A stretch of 64,000 bases of DNA from assembly GCF_000165125.1 (NCBI RefSeq), contig NZ_AEIU01000112.1:1-64000 (forward strand), in the 5' to 3' direction. The translations under genes and the position numbers were made by a program. Each line of letters begins with the position of its first letter. Positions within the stretch are counted from its first letter, which is position 1. Shown here one piece after another: positions 42,499 to 51,210 of this stretch. The notes beneath the pieces were generated by a model that was not told the origin of the DNA, searched no databases, and worked only from the letters and a program-made list of their open reading frames with translations. This DNA is from Vibrio caribbeanicus ATCC BAA-2122. GTDB lineage: Bacteria > Pseudomonadota > Gammaproteobacteria > Enterobacterales > Vibrionaceae.

Positions 42499-44296
42499 AG
42501 TGCTGACAAAAAGCCGAACACAACTGAACAATAGAAAAGCACAACTCAATACGATTATGGGGGTTGTCAACTGCTACTTGCGTGAATACGCGATCCCGAA
42601 TAAACAAGTCGATTGGCAGTATCGTTCAACCTCTTTACCGCAAACACTAAAACGCAACTATGCAGAAAAACAACGGGTAGCAATCCATCTGCCTCAAAAA
42701 AGTGAGGTCTTATTGTTACCTGTCGAGTACGTGAGTCAACTTGGTAAAGTCAAACTGATTGACATGCCTTGGAGTAAAGTTCCAGGCTCAGGATGGAGCA
42801 AGCTAGATGCAAGACAGACAATAACATTGCTGCTGAACTATTTGAAACAAGCATTAGCAATTCCATTCAACGATGAGCTTGTCGATCAAATGGAAAACAG
42901 CGTAATGGTGATGGAGCAATTTCTAAATTCAAACCAAAAGCCCCAACAGCACAATGCTTTTATAGCTTCAGAGCAGTCATTGCTTTGGGGACACTCATTT
43001 CACCCAACACCAAAAAGCCGCTCTGGCGTGACTATGGATGATCTGCTTACATGCTCTCCAGAAGTCGGAGCAGAAGTCCCTTTATATTGGTTTGAAATTG
43101 ATAATACGTTACTCGATGTGCTAAGCTCAGACGACCGCTCTACCCCGATATCAATGATCGAACAACTTGCCCCAGAAAATTCGCATTCCTCAAATATGAC
43201 CCTTTACCCTTGTCATCCATGGGAAAGTGCCACTATTTTACAAAACCCTTTAGTTCAAAGAGCAATAGAAAAAGGAAAAATCACACCGCTTGGGTTGGAC
43301 GGAAAAAAAATGCTACCAACCTCCTCCGTACGAACTCTTTACCACCCAGACACAAAATGGTTCGCAAAGTTTTCGATCAACGTTCGCTTGACCAATTGCG
43401 TACGTAAAAATGCTTGGTACGAACTCGATAGCGCTGTCCAACTAAGCTCGATTTTGCGACCGATAAAAGAGAGTGAACAGATGCGCAATCCGGTTTTCAA
43501 GGTGATGACGGAGCCTTTTGCCACCACCATCAACCTAGAATCAGTTAATTGCGAGCAAAAAGAACATCTCACACAAGCGAGAGAATCGTTCGGTATTCTC
43601 TATCGAGAGAACTTATCCTTGTGTGAAATTGATGTACTGGAGCCGACTTTAGCGGGCGCGCTATTTGCGTTTGATCGTGATGGAAAAAGTTGTATCGCTT
43701 CTCAATTAAAACACAAATCACACGCATCAGAAACAAGCTTCAATGACACGGCAACCCTTTGGTTCGAACGATACCTACACTGCCTCATTCCCGGCGTATT
43801 CAACTATTATTTTAAGCATGGCGTCGCCTTTGAGCCCCATTTGCAAAATACTTTGATCGGATTTGAAAAAGGTATGCCCTGCTGCGTATGGATACGCGAT
43901 CTAGAAGGAACCAAACTACTCCCAGAATTTTGGTCACCAGCGTCATTAAACCAACTTTCTGAACGTGCTCGTCAATCGGTCTATTACGATCGGAAACAAG
44001 GTTGGAATCGCATTGGTTACTGCACTTTCATCAACAACATTAGTGAAGCTATTTTCTTCATTTCTGAGGGAAATGAAACTCTTGAAAAAGCTCTGTGGGA
44101 TTCGGTTAAAAACGCTGTTGTTCGCTGGCAATCGGTCAATGGAAAACAACCTGAGCTTGAAGCATTAATCAACAATGGCAGTTTCCCGAGCAAAAACAAC
44201 TTTACTACCCGCTTAATGCAAAGAGCGGATAAAGAGTCCGACTACACCCAAGTTAAAGTACCGTGGGTAAATCAACAAGGAGCTAACCATGCTTAA
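42470..44296 (+). CDS. pvsD: NIS siderophore synthetase (IucA/IucC family)
   Basis: A 608-residue NIS synthetase. Core motifs are TLYPCHPWE, the KFSINVRLTNCVRKNAWYE strand-turn-strand, and YYFKHGVAFEPHLQNTLIGFE, closer to classical IucA/IucC than PvsB is. It catalyses one of the two condensations on citrate in vibrioferrin assembly. The ATG at 42470 gives the longest ATG-started product; a TTG four codons earlier also exists. It overlaps pvsC at its 5' end and pvsE by eight bases at its 3' end (ATGCTTAA). Confidence 0.92.
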   Translation: MLQTPLPPSKVLTKSRTQLNNRKAQLNTIMGVVNCYLREYAIPNKQVDWQYRSTSLPQTLKRNYAEKQRVAIHLPQKSEVLLLPVEYVSQLGKVKLIDMPWSKVPGSGWSKLDARQTITLLLNYLKQALAIPFNDELVDQMENSVMVMEQFLNSNQKPQQHNAFIASEQSLLWGHSFHPTPKSRSGVTMDDLLTCSPEVGAEVPLYWFEIDNTLLDVLSSDDRSTPISMIEQLAPENSHSSNMTLYPCHPWESATILQNPLVQRAIEKGKITPLGLDGKKMLPTSSVRTLYHPDTKWFAKFSINVRLTNCVRKNAWYELDSAVQLSSILRPIKESEQMRNPVFKVMTEPFATTINLESVNCEQKEHLTQARESFGILYRENLSLCEIDVLEPTLAGALFAFDRDGKSCIASQLKHKSHASETSFNDTATLWFERYLHCLIPGVFNYYFKHGVAFEPHLQNTLIGFEKGMPCCVWIRDLEGTKLLPEFWSPASLNQLSERARQSVYYDRKQGWNRIGYCTFINNISEAIFFISEGNETLEKALWDSVKNAVVRWQSVNGKQPELEALINNGSFPSKNNFTTRLMQRADKESDYTQVKVPWVNQQGANHA

Positions 44297-45509
44297 CTCT
44301 TCACAACTCCCCTTGCATGTCCAACAAGAGGTTTTGCAGTTGGCGGAGCAACACGCTCAGCCTCTTTGTGCTTACCTTTATGATTTAACGGCTTTAGAAC
44401 AACACATAAAGCAGATGAAACACGTGTTACCGAAAAATGTCGAACTGTTTTACGCTGCCAAAGCCAATCCATCAGAGCCCATCTTAAGAACCCTTGCACC
44501 TTATGTTGACGGTTTTGAGGCTGCATCCGGCGGCGAGCTGGTCCATCTACACCAACAACAGCTCAATATGCCTTTGATCTTTGGTGGTCCCGGAAAAATG
44601 CCCAGTGAGCTTGAACAAGCTATTGAGCTCAACATCGACGCAATCCATGTTGAAAGCCTTACTGAGCTACAACGTATTGCCACATTGACGGAGACGCTCG
44701 ATCGTTCGGCAACTATCTTCCTTCGTATGAATATTGATATTGGTGATATCACTTTAAGCAAGCTCGCTATGGGCGGAAAACCTACCCCATTTGGGTTGGA
44801 TGAAAGCGAGCTAAGCAATGCCCTCACGCTGCTACGTGATTTCCCCAAAGTACACCTTAAAGGTTTCCATTTTCATCTGATGTCTCACCAACTAGATGTT
44901 GATCGCCACCTTGCATTAATGCAGCGTTATTTCCAAGTTGTAAAAGATTGGCAAGCGCGATTCCAACTGGATGAGCTCATGATCAATCTCGGTGGAGGCA
45001 TGGGCATCAACTACCAAAACAATGAACAGCACTTTCCTTGGACTGAGTTTTGCGACAAGTTGGAGTTTCTTATCGCCAAAGAGCAAGTCCAAGATTGGAA
45101 GCTGCGATTTGAATGTGGGCGATACATCTCGGCGCCATGCGGCTATTACGTTATGGAAGTGTTGGATATCAAGAAAAATTTAGGTGAGAACTTTGTTATT
45201 GCACGAGGTGGTACACATCACTTCCGTACTCCTGCAGCACAAAGCCATGATCATCCTTTTGCTATTTTACCGAGCAATAAGCCCAAAACGATATCACTGC
45301 CATTGGCTCAGTCTCAAGCTACATTTGTCGGTCAGCTCTGTACACCAAAAGATGTCCTTGCAAGAAATCAAAATATTGATCATCTTGATATTGGAGATTA
45401 CGTGGTCTTCACCCATGCTGGAGCCTACGCTTGGAATATCTCACATCAAAATTTCTTAATGCATGAGCCACCGATTTTCCATTACTTTGGAAAACATAAA
45501 CCATCCTAA
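44289..45509 (+). CDS. pvsE: PLP-dependent decarboxylase of vibrioferrin synthesis
   Basis: A 406-residue fold-III decarboxylase (Orn/DAP/Arg decarboxylase group 2). The PLP lysine is Lys58 in FYAAKANPSEP, the phosphate-binding glycine loop is NLGGGMGINY, and the active-site Cys lies in GQLCTPKDV. In the pathway it removes a carboxyl group from a serine-derived citryl intermediate to give the ethanolamine part, by analogy with SbnH of staphyloferrin B. It is the last gene of the operon and a 12-bp hairpin follows. Confidence 0.9.
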   Translation: MLNSSQLPLHVQQEVLQLAEQHAQPLCAYLYDLTALEQHIKQMKHVLPKNVELFYAAKANPSEPILRTLAPYVDGFEAASGGELVHLHQQQLNMPLIFGGPGKMPSELEQAIELNIDAIHVESLTELQRIATLTETLDRSATIFLRMNIDIGDITLSKLAMGGKPTPFGLDESELSNALTLLRDFPKVHLKGFHFHLMSHQLDVDRHLALMQRYFQVVKDWQARFQLDELMINLGGGMGINYQNNEQHFPWTEFCDKLEFLIAKEQVQDWKLRFECGRYISAPCGYYVMEVLDIKKNLGENFVIARGGTHHFRTPAAQSHDHPFAILPSNKPKTISLPLAQSQATFVGQLCTPKDVLARNQNIDHLDIGDYVVFTHAGAYAWNISHQNFLMHEPPIFHYFGKHKPS

Positions 45510-45523
45510 AATAGGCATACACT

Positions 45524-45554
45524 TAAGCGCTCGATAAGTTACATCGAGCGCTTA
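45524..45554 (+). terminator. Terminator of the pvs operon
   Basis: TAAGCGCTCGAT-AAGTTAC-ATCGAGCGCTTA is a perfect 12-bp stem, 15 bases after the pvsE stop. The following bases (CATCTTAG) are only weakly T-rich. Confidence 0.65.
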
Positions 45555-45600
45555 CATCTTAGATAATGCCTGAGTTATGGGATATTGTACTGACGGTAAA

Positions 45601-45627
45601 AAACAAAAGACCGCCGAAGCGATCTTT
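45601..45627 (-). terminator. Terminator of the omp-tagH-tssJKL operon
   Basis: Same stem and tail as 29961-29992 (25 identical bases). On the minus strand the hairpin is followed by TTTTGTTTTTTA. It lies 24 bases after the tssL stop. Confidence 0.8.
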
Positions 45628-45650
45628 AGTCATTAATGATATCAATCTGA

Positions 45651-46442
45651 TTACTGATACATTTCAAGCAATTGCTGAAACTTGGTATCAATTAGAATAT
45701 AGGTCGCTGCATACATAAGGGCGAAGGCCACACTACTGATGCTAAGAACTAACTTGGGAGATATAACCTTACTTAGAGGTTTCTTGAGGTATTTAGCTTT
45801 TAAGTTAACGAGGTTAATTTTGCCTTGCTCTTCCAATCGATCGTCTCTGACCAATCGATACACGGTATTCGCGATTTCGGTCAATTTTTCATTGCCGCGC
45901 TCTTCACGTCCGTATTTACCTTGAAAACCCAATTGAAGCAAAAGATAGAGAAATTCTATTACATGGCGATACTTTCTCGGGTCGCTCTTCAAACGTTCTA
46001 AAATAACGAAGAACTTATCCCCTCCTGAGGTTTCATTATGAAACTCAGCTAGCAGACTATTTTGGCTCCAATGGCTATTTGCACCCCATTCTTGGCGACA
46101 GACCGCTTCGTCCATTGCAGCACATAGACAATAACGAATAACCAAAATAGATGCTCGATCCAGCTCCATTTCATTTAACTTGCGTTCACCTTTTCGTATT
46201 TCACGTGCCACCTCTTCACGAAATGGCATAGGGTCATCAAGCCAAGGAATGGAAGACATGCACGATAAACTGGCAATCAACCAAGAGAACTGATCAACCA
46301 ATGGGTTAATACCTATGGTATTGATGTTTAAGTTTTGGACTGAGATATTGCGTGATAGGTCAGGTGCTGGCATAACCTCCATAGGTTTGCCAGGTTCAGG
46401 CTGAAACAAAATGACCGTAACATCATTATCTGCATAACTCAT
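45651..46442 (-). CDS. tssL: T6SS membrane-complex protein TssL (DotU/IcmH family)
   Basis: A 263-residue protein. The soluble cytoplasmic DotU domain (about 30-215; LVDQFSWLIASLSCM, MDEAVCRQEWG) precedes a single C-terminal membrane helix (about 232-255). TssL joins TssM and TssJ to form the trans-envelope channel that docks the baseplate. No peptidoglycan-binding extension follows the helix, so anchoring to the wall would need another protein. The ATG at 46442 overlaps the tssK stop as ATGA. It is the last gene of its operon. Confidence 0.93.
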   Translation of the reverse strand: MSYADNDVTVILFQPEPGKPMEVMPAPDLSRNISVQNLNINTIGINPLVDQFSWLIASLSCMSSIPWLDDPMPFREEVAREIRKGERKLNEMELDRASILVIRYCLCAAMDEAVCRQEWGANSHWSQNSLLAEFHNETSGGDKFFVILERLKSDPRKYRHVIEFLYLLLQLGFQGKYGREERGNEKLTEIANTVYRLVRDDRLEEQGKINLVNLKAKYLKKPLSKVISPKLVLSISSVAFALMYAATYILIDTKFQQLLEMYQ

Positions 46443-47764
46443 AAACGAACCGCCCAAAGTTGCAATGATAAATTAGCAAAGTCACCAGCAACATGGACTG
46501 CAATTGCTGCACTGTTTTTAAGTGCCGCCCACTCCTCACTCCCTCTATCGAGTTCAAAGTAGGTGTAGCCAGCATGATAAGGAAGAGCTCGTGGCACCAC
46601 TGGCATAGGCTTGATTTCAATACCTGGTAACTGGAGGTTAATTAGATCACGGATATTATCCATCGAACCAATCTTAGTCTGGCTAACAAATTGAGTGTGA
46701 AGAATATCCAAGGTGACGTCAGCTTTAACAGCCAGAATAAAGGTAGTGGTATCAATGATTTTACTATCTGGAATAGCTGCGGTACGAATACCGTAGTTTT
46801 GGTCTTTCAAGGTCAGTGGGATAGCACGCTGCTCTGACATAACACTCAAGGTGGTTTTCGAGCTCTCAAGCATTCTCGATAAACAGCTGGTTAAATCACC
46901 ATGATTGTACTTAATAAACTCAAGAGGTCTTCGTGATGCAGAGCACAAGGTGGATAACTCACCTTCAGCTTGAAGTAAGATACGGTAAAGTGACTCAGGA
47001 TGCACACCTTCTGTATTAGCAAAATGCCAAAACAATGGTTCATAACGATTCAATGCTTGCAATAACATAAAATCAGAAACAGTTGATACCCCCTGCTGAT
47101 CGACAACGCCAAGTCTTTGTACAATTGACTCCGCACGGTGTTTGAGCATTGAGGCAAATTCAGTAACAAACTTATCTAACACAACAGAAGCGTGGATATC
47201 GATACAAGTAGGGATAAAGCTCTCGTCAATGATAATACTACCATCGGGCTTTACTTCTGAAATTTTCAAAATAGGAATTGAAGTATAGGCACTCTTATCT
47301 TCATGATCGTACATCAAGCAAAAGTTGAGTTTTCCCACCGAAATATGTGCCATGTCTTCCGAGTCATAACATGAATCAACCGCTTCCTGAGCTTCGATAT
47401 TATATCGTGCCCCTTCTTTTTGTGTTCCAAACAACTCGGAACGCTCGGACGGCAGTGGGCAGCATAGATAAATTACCTTATCGGCAATCGAAGGATCGAC
47501 GTCTTTAACTTCCGGTAATTCAGCCAACAGAGGTAACTCAAAAGGCGTACGATCTTGCAGAATACCCTCGGCATAGGTGATACCGATCTTACCTAAAGAC
47601 AAGAGTTCGTTATTGACCTCAATTCGACGAATTCCCCAATGTAAAGGAGAAATGCTATGACTCAACATACTTGAAAGCTTGGTTTGCGAGCGATCAAGTT
47701 GCTGAAAATGTTGCGGCTTCATGAACATTCCATCTTGCCAAACAACAGGATTGTATAAAGACAT
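46439..47764 (-). CDS. tssK: T6SS baseplate protein TssK
   Basis: A 441-residue protein with the family N-terminus NPVVWQDGMFMKPQHFQQLDR and the C-terminal YFELDRGSEEWAALKNSAAIAVHV segment. TssK trimers link the baseplate wedges (TssF/TssG/TssE) to the TssL-TssM membrane complex. AGGGAAA precedes the ATG. It follows tssJ by nine bases and overlaps tssL by four, so the three are coordinately translated. Confidence 0.95.
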   Translation of the reverse strand: MSLYNPVVWQDGMFMKPQHFQQLDRSQTKLSSMLSHSISPLHWGIRRIEVNNELLSLGKIGITYAEGILQDRTPFELPLLAELPEVKDVDPSIADKVIYLCCPLPSERSELFGTQKEGARYNIEAQEAVDSCYDSEDMAHISVGKLNFCLMYDHEDKSAYTSIPILKISEVKPDGSIIIDESFIPTCIDIHASVVLDKFVTEFASMLKHRAESIVQRLGVVDQQGVSTVSDFMLLQALNRYEPLFWHFANTEGVHPESLYRILLQAEGELSTLCSASRRPLEFIKYNHGDLTSCLSRMLESSKTTLSVMSEQRAIPLTLKDQNYGIRTAAIPDSKIIDTTTFILAVKADVTLDILHTQFVSQTKIGSMDNIRDLINLQLPGIEIKPMPVVPRALPYHAGYTYFELDRGSEEWAALKNSAAIAVHVAGDFANLSLQLWAVRL

Positions 47765-47773
47765 GATTTTTCC

Positions 47774-48277
47774 CTAAAAGTATACTTGTTCTATGCCGCG
47801 AGTATTATCAGAAATCAACTCGCTGCCTTCCAGTTTAAGATTTAAGAAGTACTCACTTTGCTCTTTTATCACTTCCACTTTACGCCAAGATGAGCCATCT
47901 ATATCGCGAAACGCGACAGAAAATCCGACCGCTCGAGTTTCAGGATCTAAAACCAATAATTCGTGAATTTTATCACCAGGTTGGATTTGATATTCATAGC
48001 GTTTGATGTACTCATCACCCAGAGACTCTTTGTCATTTTCAAACAAAGCGAAAAAGTCTAGGCTGCGAAACAGCACGGGAGAGGACAGCTCATGGATCCT
48101 TAGGATGACAGGAGAAGACTGGCCTCCCTCTCGAACATTGAGTATGTCATCTGCAGTAATAACCATCTCGATTGAAGAGGTTTCTGGAGTGATACCGGAG
48201 GATTCTTTGAACTGATCCCAAATAGAGCAGCCTGACAGAATCAAACTGGTGAAGAAAATAACAAATAGACTACGCAT
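47774..48277 (-). CDS. tssJ: T6SS outer-membrane lipoprotein TssJ
   Basis: A 167-residue lipoprotein with lipobox ILSGC (Cys17). The mature beta-sandwich resembles TssJ, with the VILRIHELSSPVLFRSLDFFALFE segment and DEYIKRYEYQIQPGDK. It is lipid-anchored to the outer membrane and binds the periplasmic end of TssM. The start overlaps the tagH stop codon by eight bases. Confidence 0.92.
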   Translation of the reverse strand: MRSLFVIFFTSLILSGCSIWDQFKESSGITPETSSIEMVITADDILNVREGGQSSPVILRIHELSSPVLFRSLDFFALFENDKESLGDEYIKRYEYQIQPGDKIHELLVLDPETRAVGFSVAFRDIDGSSWRKVEVIKEQSEYFLNLKLEGSELISDNTRGIEQVYF

Positions 48278-49739
48278 GATTACCTTTTGTCGCTTTGGTG
48301 TAGTTTTGTTTGATCATGGCATTTAATGAGTTTTCATTAAGCTGGCGGCGATTATTACGATAAAACTCGACATAGTCCCCCCAAAGCCTCGACTTGTTAG
48401 AAAAGAAAGATTTTTGCTCATGAATCAGAGCGAAACTACTCGGATCATTGACTTTTGAATGTTCAACAATGACATCATTAATCGCTCTGTTCATAACGAC
48501 CTGATGGTCGTTTAGTTCGTCCAACATTTGCTCTATTAACTCATTAGGCGACAATAAATTCTGGCTACTCAAAGTCAACATAAGTTCAGTGAGATTTAGT
48601 GCAGACTCATCAAGGTTTTGCTCACCCTTCATTTCTTCGGCTTGCTTTAAATCTTTTTGTAAGTTGTCGATGCACAAGCGTAAACAAGTCCCCATTTGTT
48701 TGAATAACTTAGCTTCATTTCTAATCAACTGAGGGTCATTGATACCAAGCCCTTCATAAAATGCTCGACTAAGCTCGCTATTCGTTTCAACTGCTTGAGA
48801 AACAGCTGCCTCAGGGATAACAACATCAACTTTAGGTGTCGGCGTCTCTTCACTTTTTTGCGTTTGTTGAGAAGAGGGAGTAAAAGGCTGGGTCACTTCT
48901 TCCCATTTCTGATTAACAGGCTCTCGAACAGGAGATGATTCAGCTTGCTGATGTATTTTAGGTTGCTGAGCTTGAGTCAAAGACGGCTCCGGTTGCTTTT
49001 TAAAGGAGGGGGTTTGATCTTGAACAAGGGAGTCAGCCTGATGGCTCAAACTTTGAGGGCTTTTCGATTTCCCTCCCATCCAATCTTCCGGAATTAAATT
49101 TGGTAAATCAAACTCGGAGTGCACACTGAAGCTATCATCCGATACCTGACGCGTACTATCAATTTTAGCTGGTTGCTTTGGTATTTCAGATTCCTTGTCG
49201 CGGATTAAATGATCTTCATCTGAAGACATCGAGAAGTTAAGATGGGCAACAGGGTCGTGCTGGGAAACTTCCTCAGATTTTGTTTCCATAAACAATTCTT
49301 CAAGTGCGCCATGATGTTCTGACTCACTAACCGTCACTTCTTCTAGATTGGATAATGGATCATTAGATATACGCTCAGGGGCGATATCAGCCGCGATATC
49401 TTGAGTTATATTTGTCGATTCTAATACAACGAGTAATTCGTACTGTCCTAACATCACGATATCACCATCACACAAAGTGATCGGCTGATTTTTAAGCACC
49501 TTATTGCCATTAATTAACGTGCCATTAGTACTTACATCACTGATATAGAACGCATCTCCATATACACTAATCAAGCAATGAGTGCCTGATATAAAGCGAT
49601 TATGATCGTTTAAAGGAAAGGTACAACCCGCAGCTCTACCGATCGAACCACCACTTTCTGGCATCTCAATCTGTTTTGGCCCAGTATATTCCTCTGGATG
49701 CTTAGATATTTGCAGAACTAACTGTATTGAACGCATCAT
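48270..49739 (-). CDS. tagH: T6SS-associated FHA-domain protein (TagH/VasC type)
   Basis: A 489-residue protein. The N-terminal FHA domain (about 30-105) has GGSIGRAAGC, FISGTHCLIS and STNGTLING, i.e. the Arg, Ser-His and Asn that hold phosphothreonine. A long low-complexity Gln/Pro/Ser-rich linker (about 150-330) precedes the conserved C-terminal TagH domain (FYEGLGINDPQLI..). FHA proteins link T6SS assembly to Ser/Thr kinase signalling, and the truncated gene at the right edge might encode the kinase. AAGGGG precedes the ATG. Confidence 0.9.
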   Translation of the reverse strand: MMRSIQLVLQISKHPEEYTGPKQIEMPESGGSIGRAAGCTFPLNDHNRFISGTHCLISVYGDAFYISDVSTNGTLINGNKVLKNQPITLCDGDIVMLGQYELLVVLESTNITQDIAADIAPERISNDPLSNLEEVTVSESEHHGALEELFMETKSEEVSQHDPVAHLNFSMSSDEDHLIRDKESEIPKQPAKIDSTRQVSDDSFSVHSEFDLPNLIPEDWMGGKSKSPQSLSHQADSLVQDQTPSFKKQPEPSLTQAQQPKIHQQAESSPVREPVNQKWEEVTQPFTPSSQQTQKSEETPTPKVDVVIPEAAVSQAVETNSELSRAFYEGLGINDPQLIRNEAKLFKQMGTCLRLCIDNLQKDLKQAEEMKGEQNLDESALNLTELMLTLSSQNLLSPNELIEQMLDELNDHQVVMNRAINDVIVEHSKVNDPSSFALIHEQKSFFSNKSRLWGDYVEFYRNNRRQLNENSLNAMIKQNYTKATKGNHA

Positions 49740-49745
49740 AACCCC

Positions 49746-50348
49746 TTAGAATAGTAGAGATACCGATAGCTCAAGTCCACCAAGTCCATCGTTTACAACG
49801 GGTAATATATAAGATACTTGAGGGATAATTTGCATGTGTGCATCTGGATCACTGCCCAATTTAATCACGCTACCTATGGCTGCAACTGCACCGACTTCGA
49901 ACTGATCAATGTCTTTAAGCTGTTCACCGTACTTAAAACCAGCATCGTCAACTTTCCAACGGTTTGAATATTGTGAGTAACCAAGGGATAGGCCCGCACC
50001 GATATAGGGAGTAAATACACTCCAAGAGCTCAGCGCATATTGAGGAACAACACGCAATTCAAGATTGTTCAGTTCTTGATAAATGCCGTTTTTAGGTGCT
50101 TTCATATCTTGTGACAAATAGTTTAAGCCCAACCACCAACGCCAACGATTGTTATCTTCGCTGATCGGTCTAGTATGAACAATACCGTAACGGAGCGTAT
50201 CTTGAGAACTGCTTGAGCCTTCCTTGTATTCGATACTATCAATAGAAAGCATATTAACTGAAACGCCATACCTCTCACCCTTCGCAAATGCAAATGAAGA
50301 AGAAAGGCACAAGGCCGATAACATTCCGACTTGAACTAATTTGAGCAT
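49746..50348 (-). CDS. Outer-membrane beta-barrel protein in the T6SS cluster
   Basis: A 200-residue protein with a signal peptide (cleavage after AFA at about residue 22), about eight amphipathic beta strands, Gly/Tyr-rich turns (YIGAGLSLGYSQYS) and a terminal SVSLLF with a last Phe, as outer-membrane barrels need. The size fits an eight-stranded barrel of the OmpA/OmpW class. It is the first gene of the minus-strand operon, six bases before tagH, so a role at the outer-membrane end of the T6SS is possible. The ATG at 50348 follows GAGGGAAAG. Confidence 0.75.
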   Translation of the reverse strand: MLKLVQVGMLSALCLSSSFAFAKGERYGVSVNMLSIDSIEYKEGSSSSQDTLRYGIVHTRPISEDNNRWRWWLGLNYLSQDMKAPKNGIYQELNNLELRVVPQYALSSWSVFTPYIGAGLSLGYSQYSNRWKVDDAGFKYGEQLKDIDQFEVGAVAAIGSVIKLGSDPDAHMQIIPQVSYILPVVNDGLGGLELSVSLLF

Positions 50349-51210
50349 TCTTTCCCTCGTCAAATAAACGACACCTATTTAGTAGCAGCGAAAGATATCA
50401 AGTATCGCGACTTTTTCAATATGGTAAAAAATCGCTCCATTAAATAAGACAATTTACCTAGCATTACGAACAAAAACACTATTAATATTTTCAAAAAGTC
50501 GGTTTTATAATAAGAGATAGAAAAGATTAAAAAGCTAGGTCGCCTCGAACTTATAAAGTTTCAGCTCATACGACTATTGAGTTTAGGGTGAGCTATACTG
50601 TAATTCGATAGCTTAAGTTATGTATAGTGACTCATTTTTGAGAAGAAAATACATCCACTAAATTAATCTCACAATATCAAATTATATATATTGTAAATAA
50701 ATATTTCAGTAGATAAAGGGCTAGAACTTTATATCGTTTACAAAATAGTGAGTCATTTCTTAAATGTACCAGTAAAAATCCATATTTGTTAAATAATTGT
50801 AATTATAATTCCAATTGTATAGGAAGTTATGGTGATATTCTGAACAAAATCCTGTTATTTATATGCAGTGATGAGCACAGCAACGCTAATACTAGACTAA
50901 TGTATCATGTCTTATTATTGAGAATGCGCTATTTAATACATTTTTATTAGATATTAATCAATGCGTTACAATATAAAATAACGTTATACTAATTTCAGAT
51001 GACTGGCGGAATAATGATACAAAAATCAGAATAAAAATGTAAGAATATGAACAAAAGTCACATTAAGATAAATTATATATATTTAAATATCATTAGTGGT
51101 TCAAATTCTGTTGTGAAGATATAGAATCGCATAGATAAATAGAAAAGTTACTCGATTTTTGGTTCTCAAAAATACGAAATATAAAATATATTCAGTTGGA
51201 CTAGGCCAGT
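50349..51210. promoter_or_regulatory. Long AT-rich divergent region of the T6SS cluster
   Basis: 862 bases with no gene. ATAGTGACTCATTT (50624-50637) and ATAGTGAGTCATTT (50745-50758) are near-identical 14-base repeats containing the palindromic core TGASTCA, 121 bases apart. It must hold the promoters of both operons. I saw no sigma-54 element (GG-N10-GC). Confidence 0.55.

Noticed and set aside
50349-51210. Sigma-54 promoter for the T6SS operons
   Set aside because: No GG-N10-GC element could be found on either strand by eye; TGGCGGAATAATGAT near 51004 fails at the -12 part.
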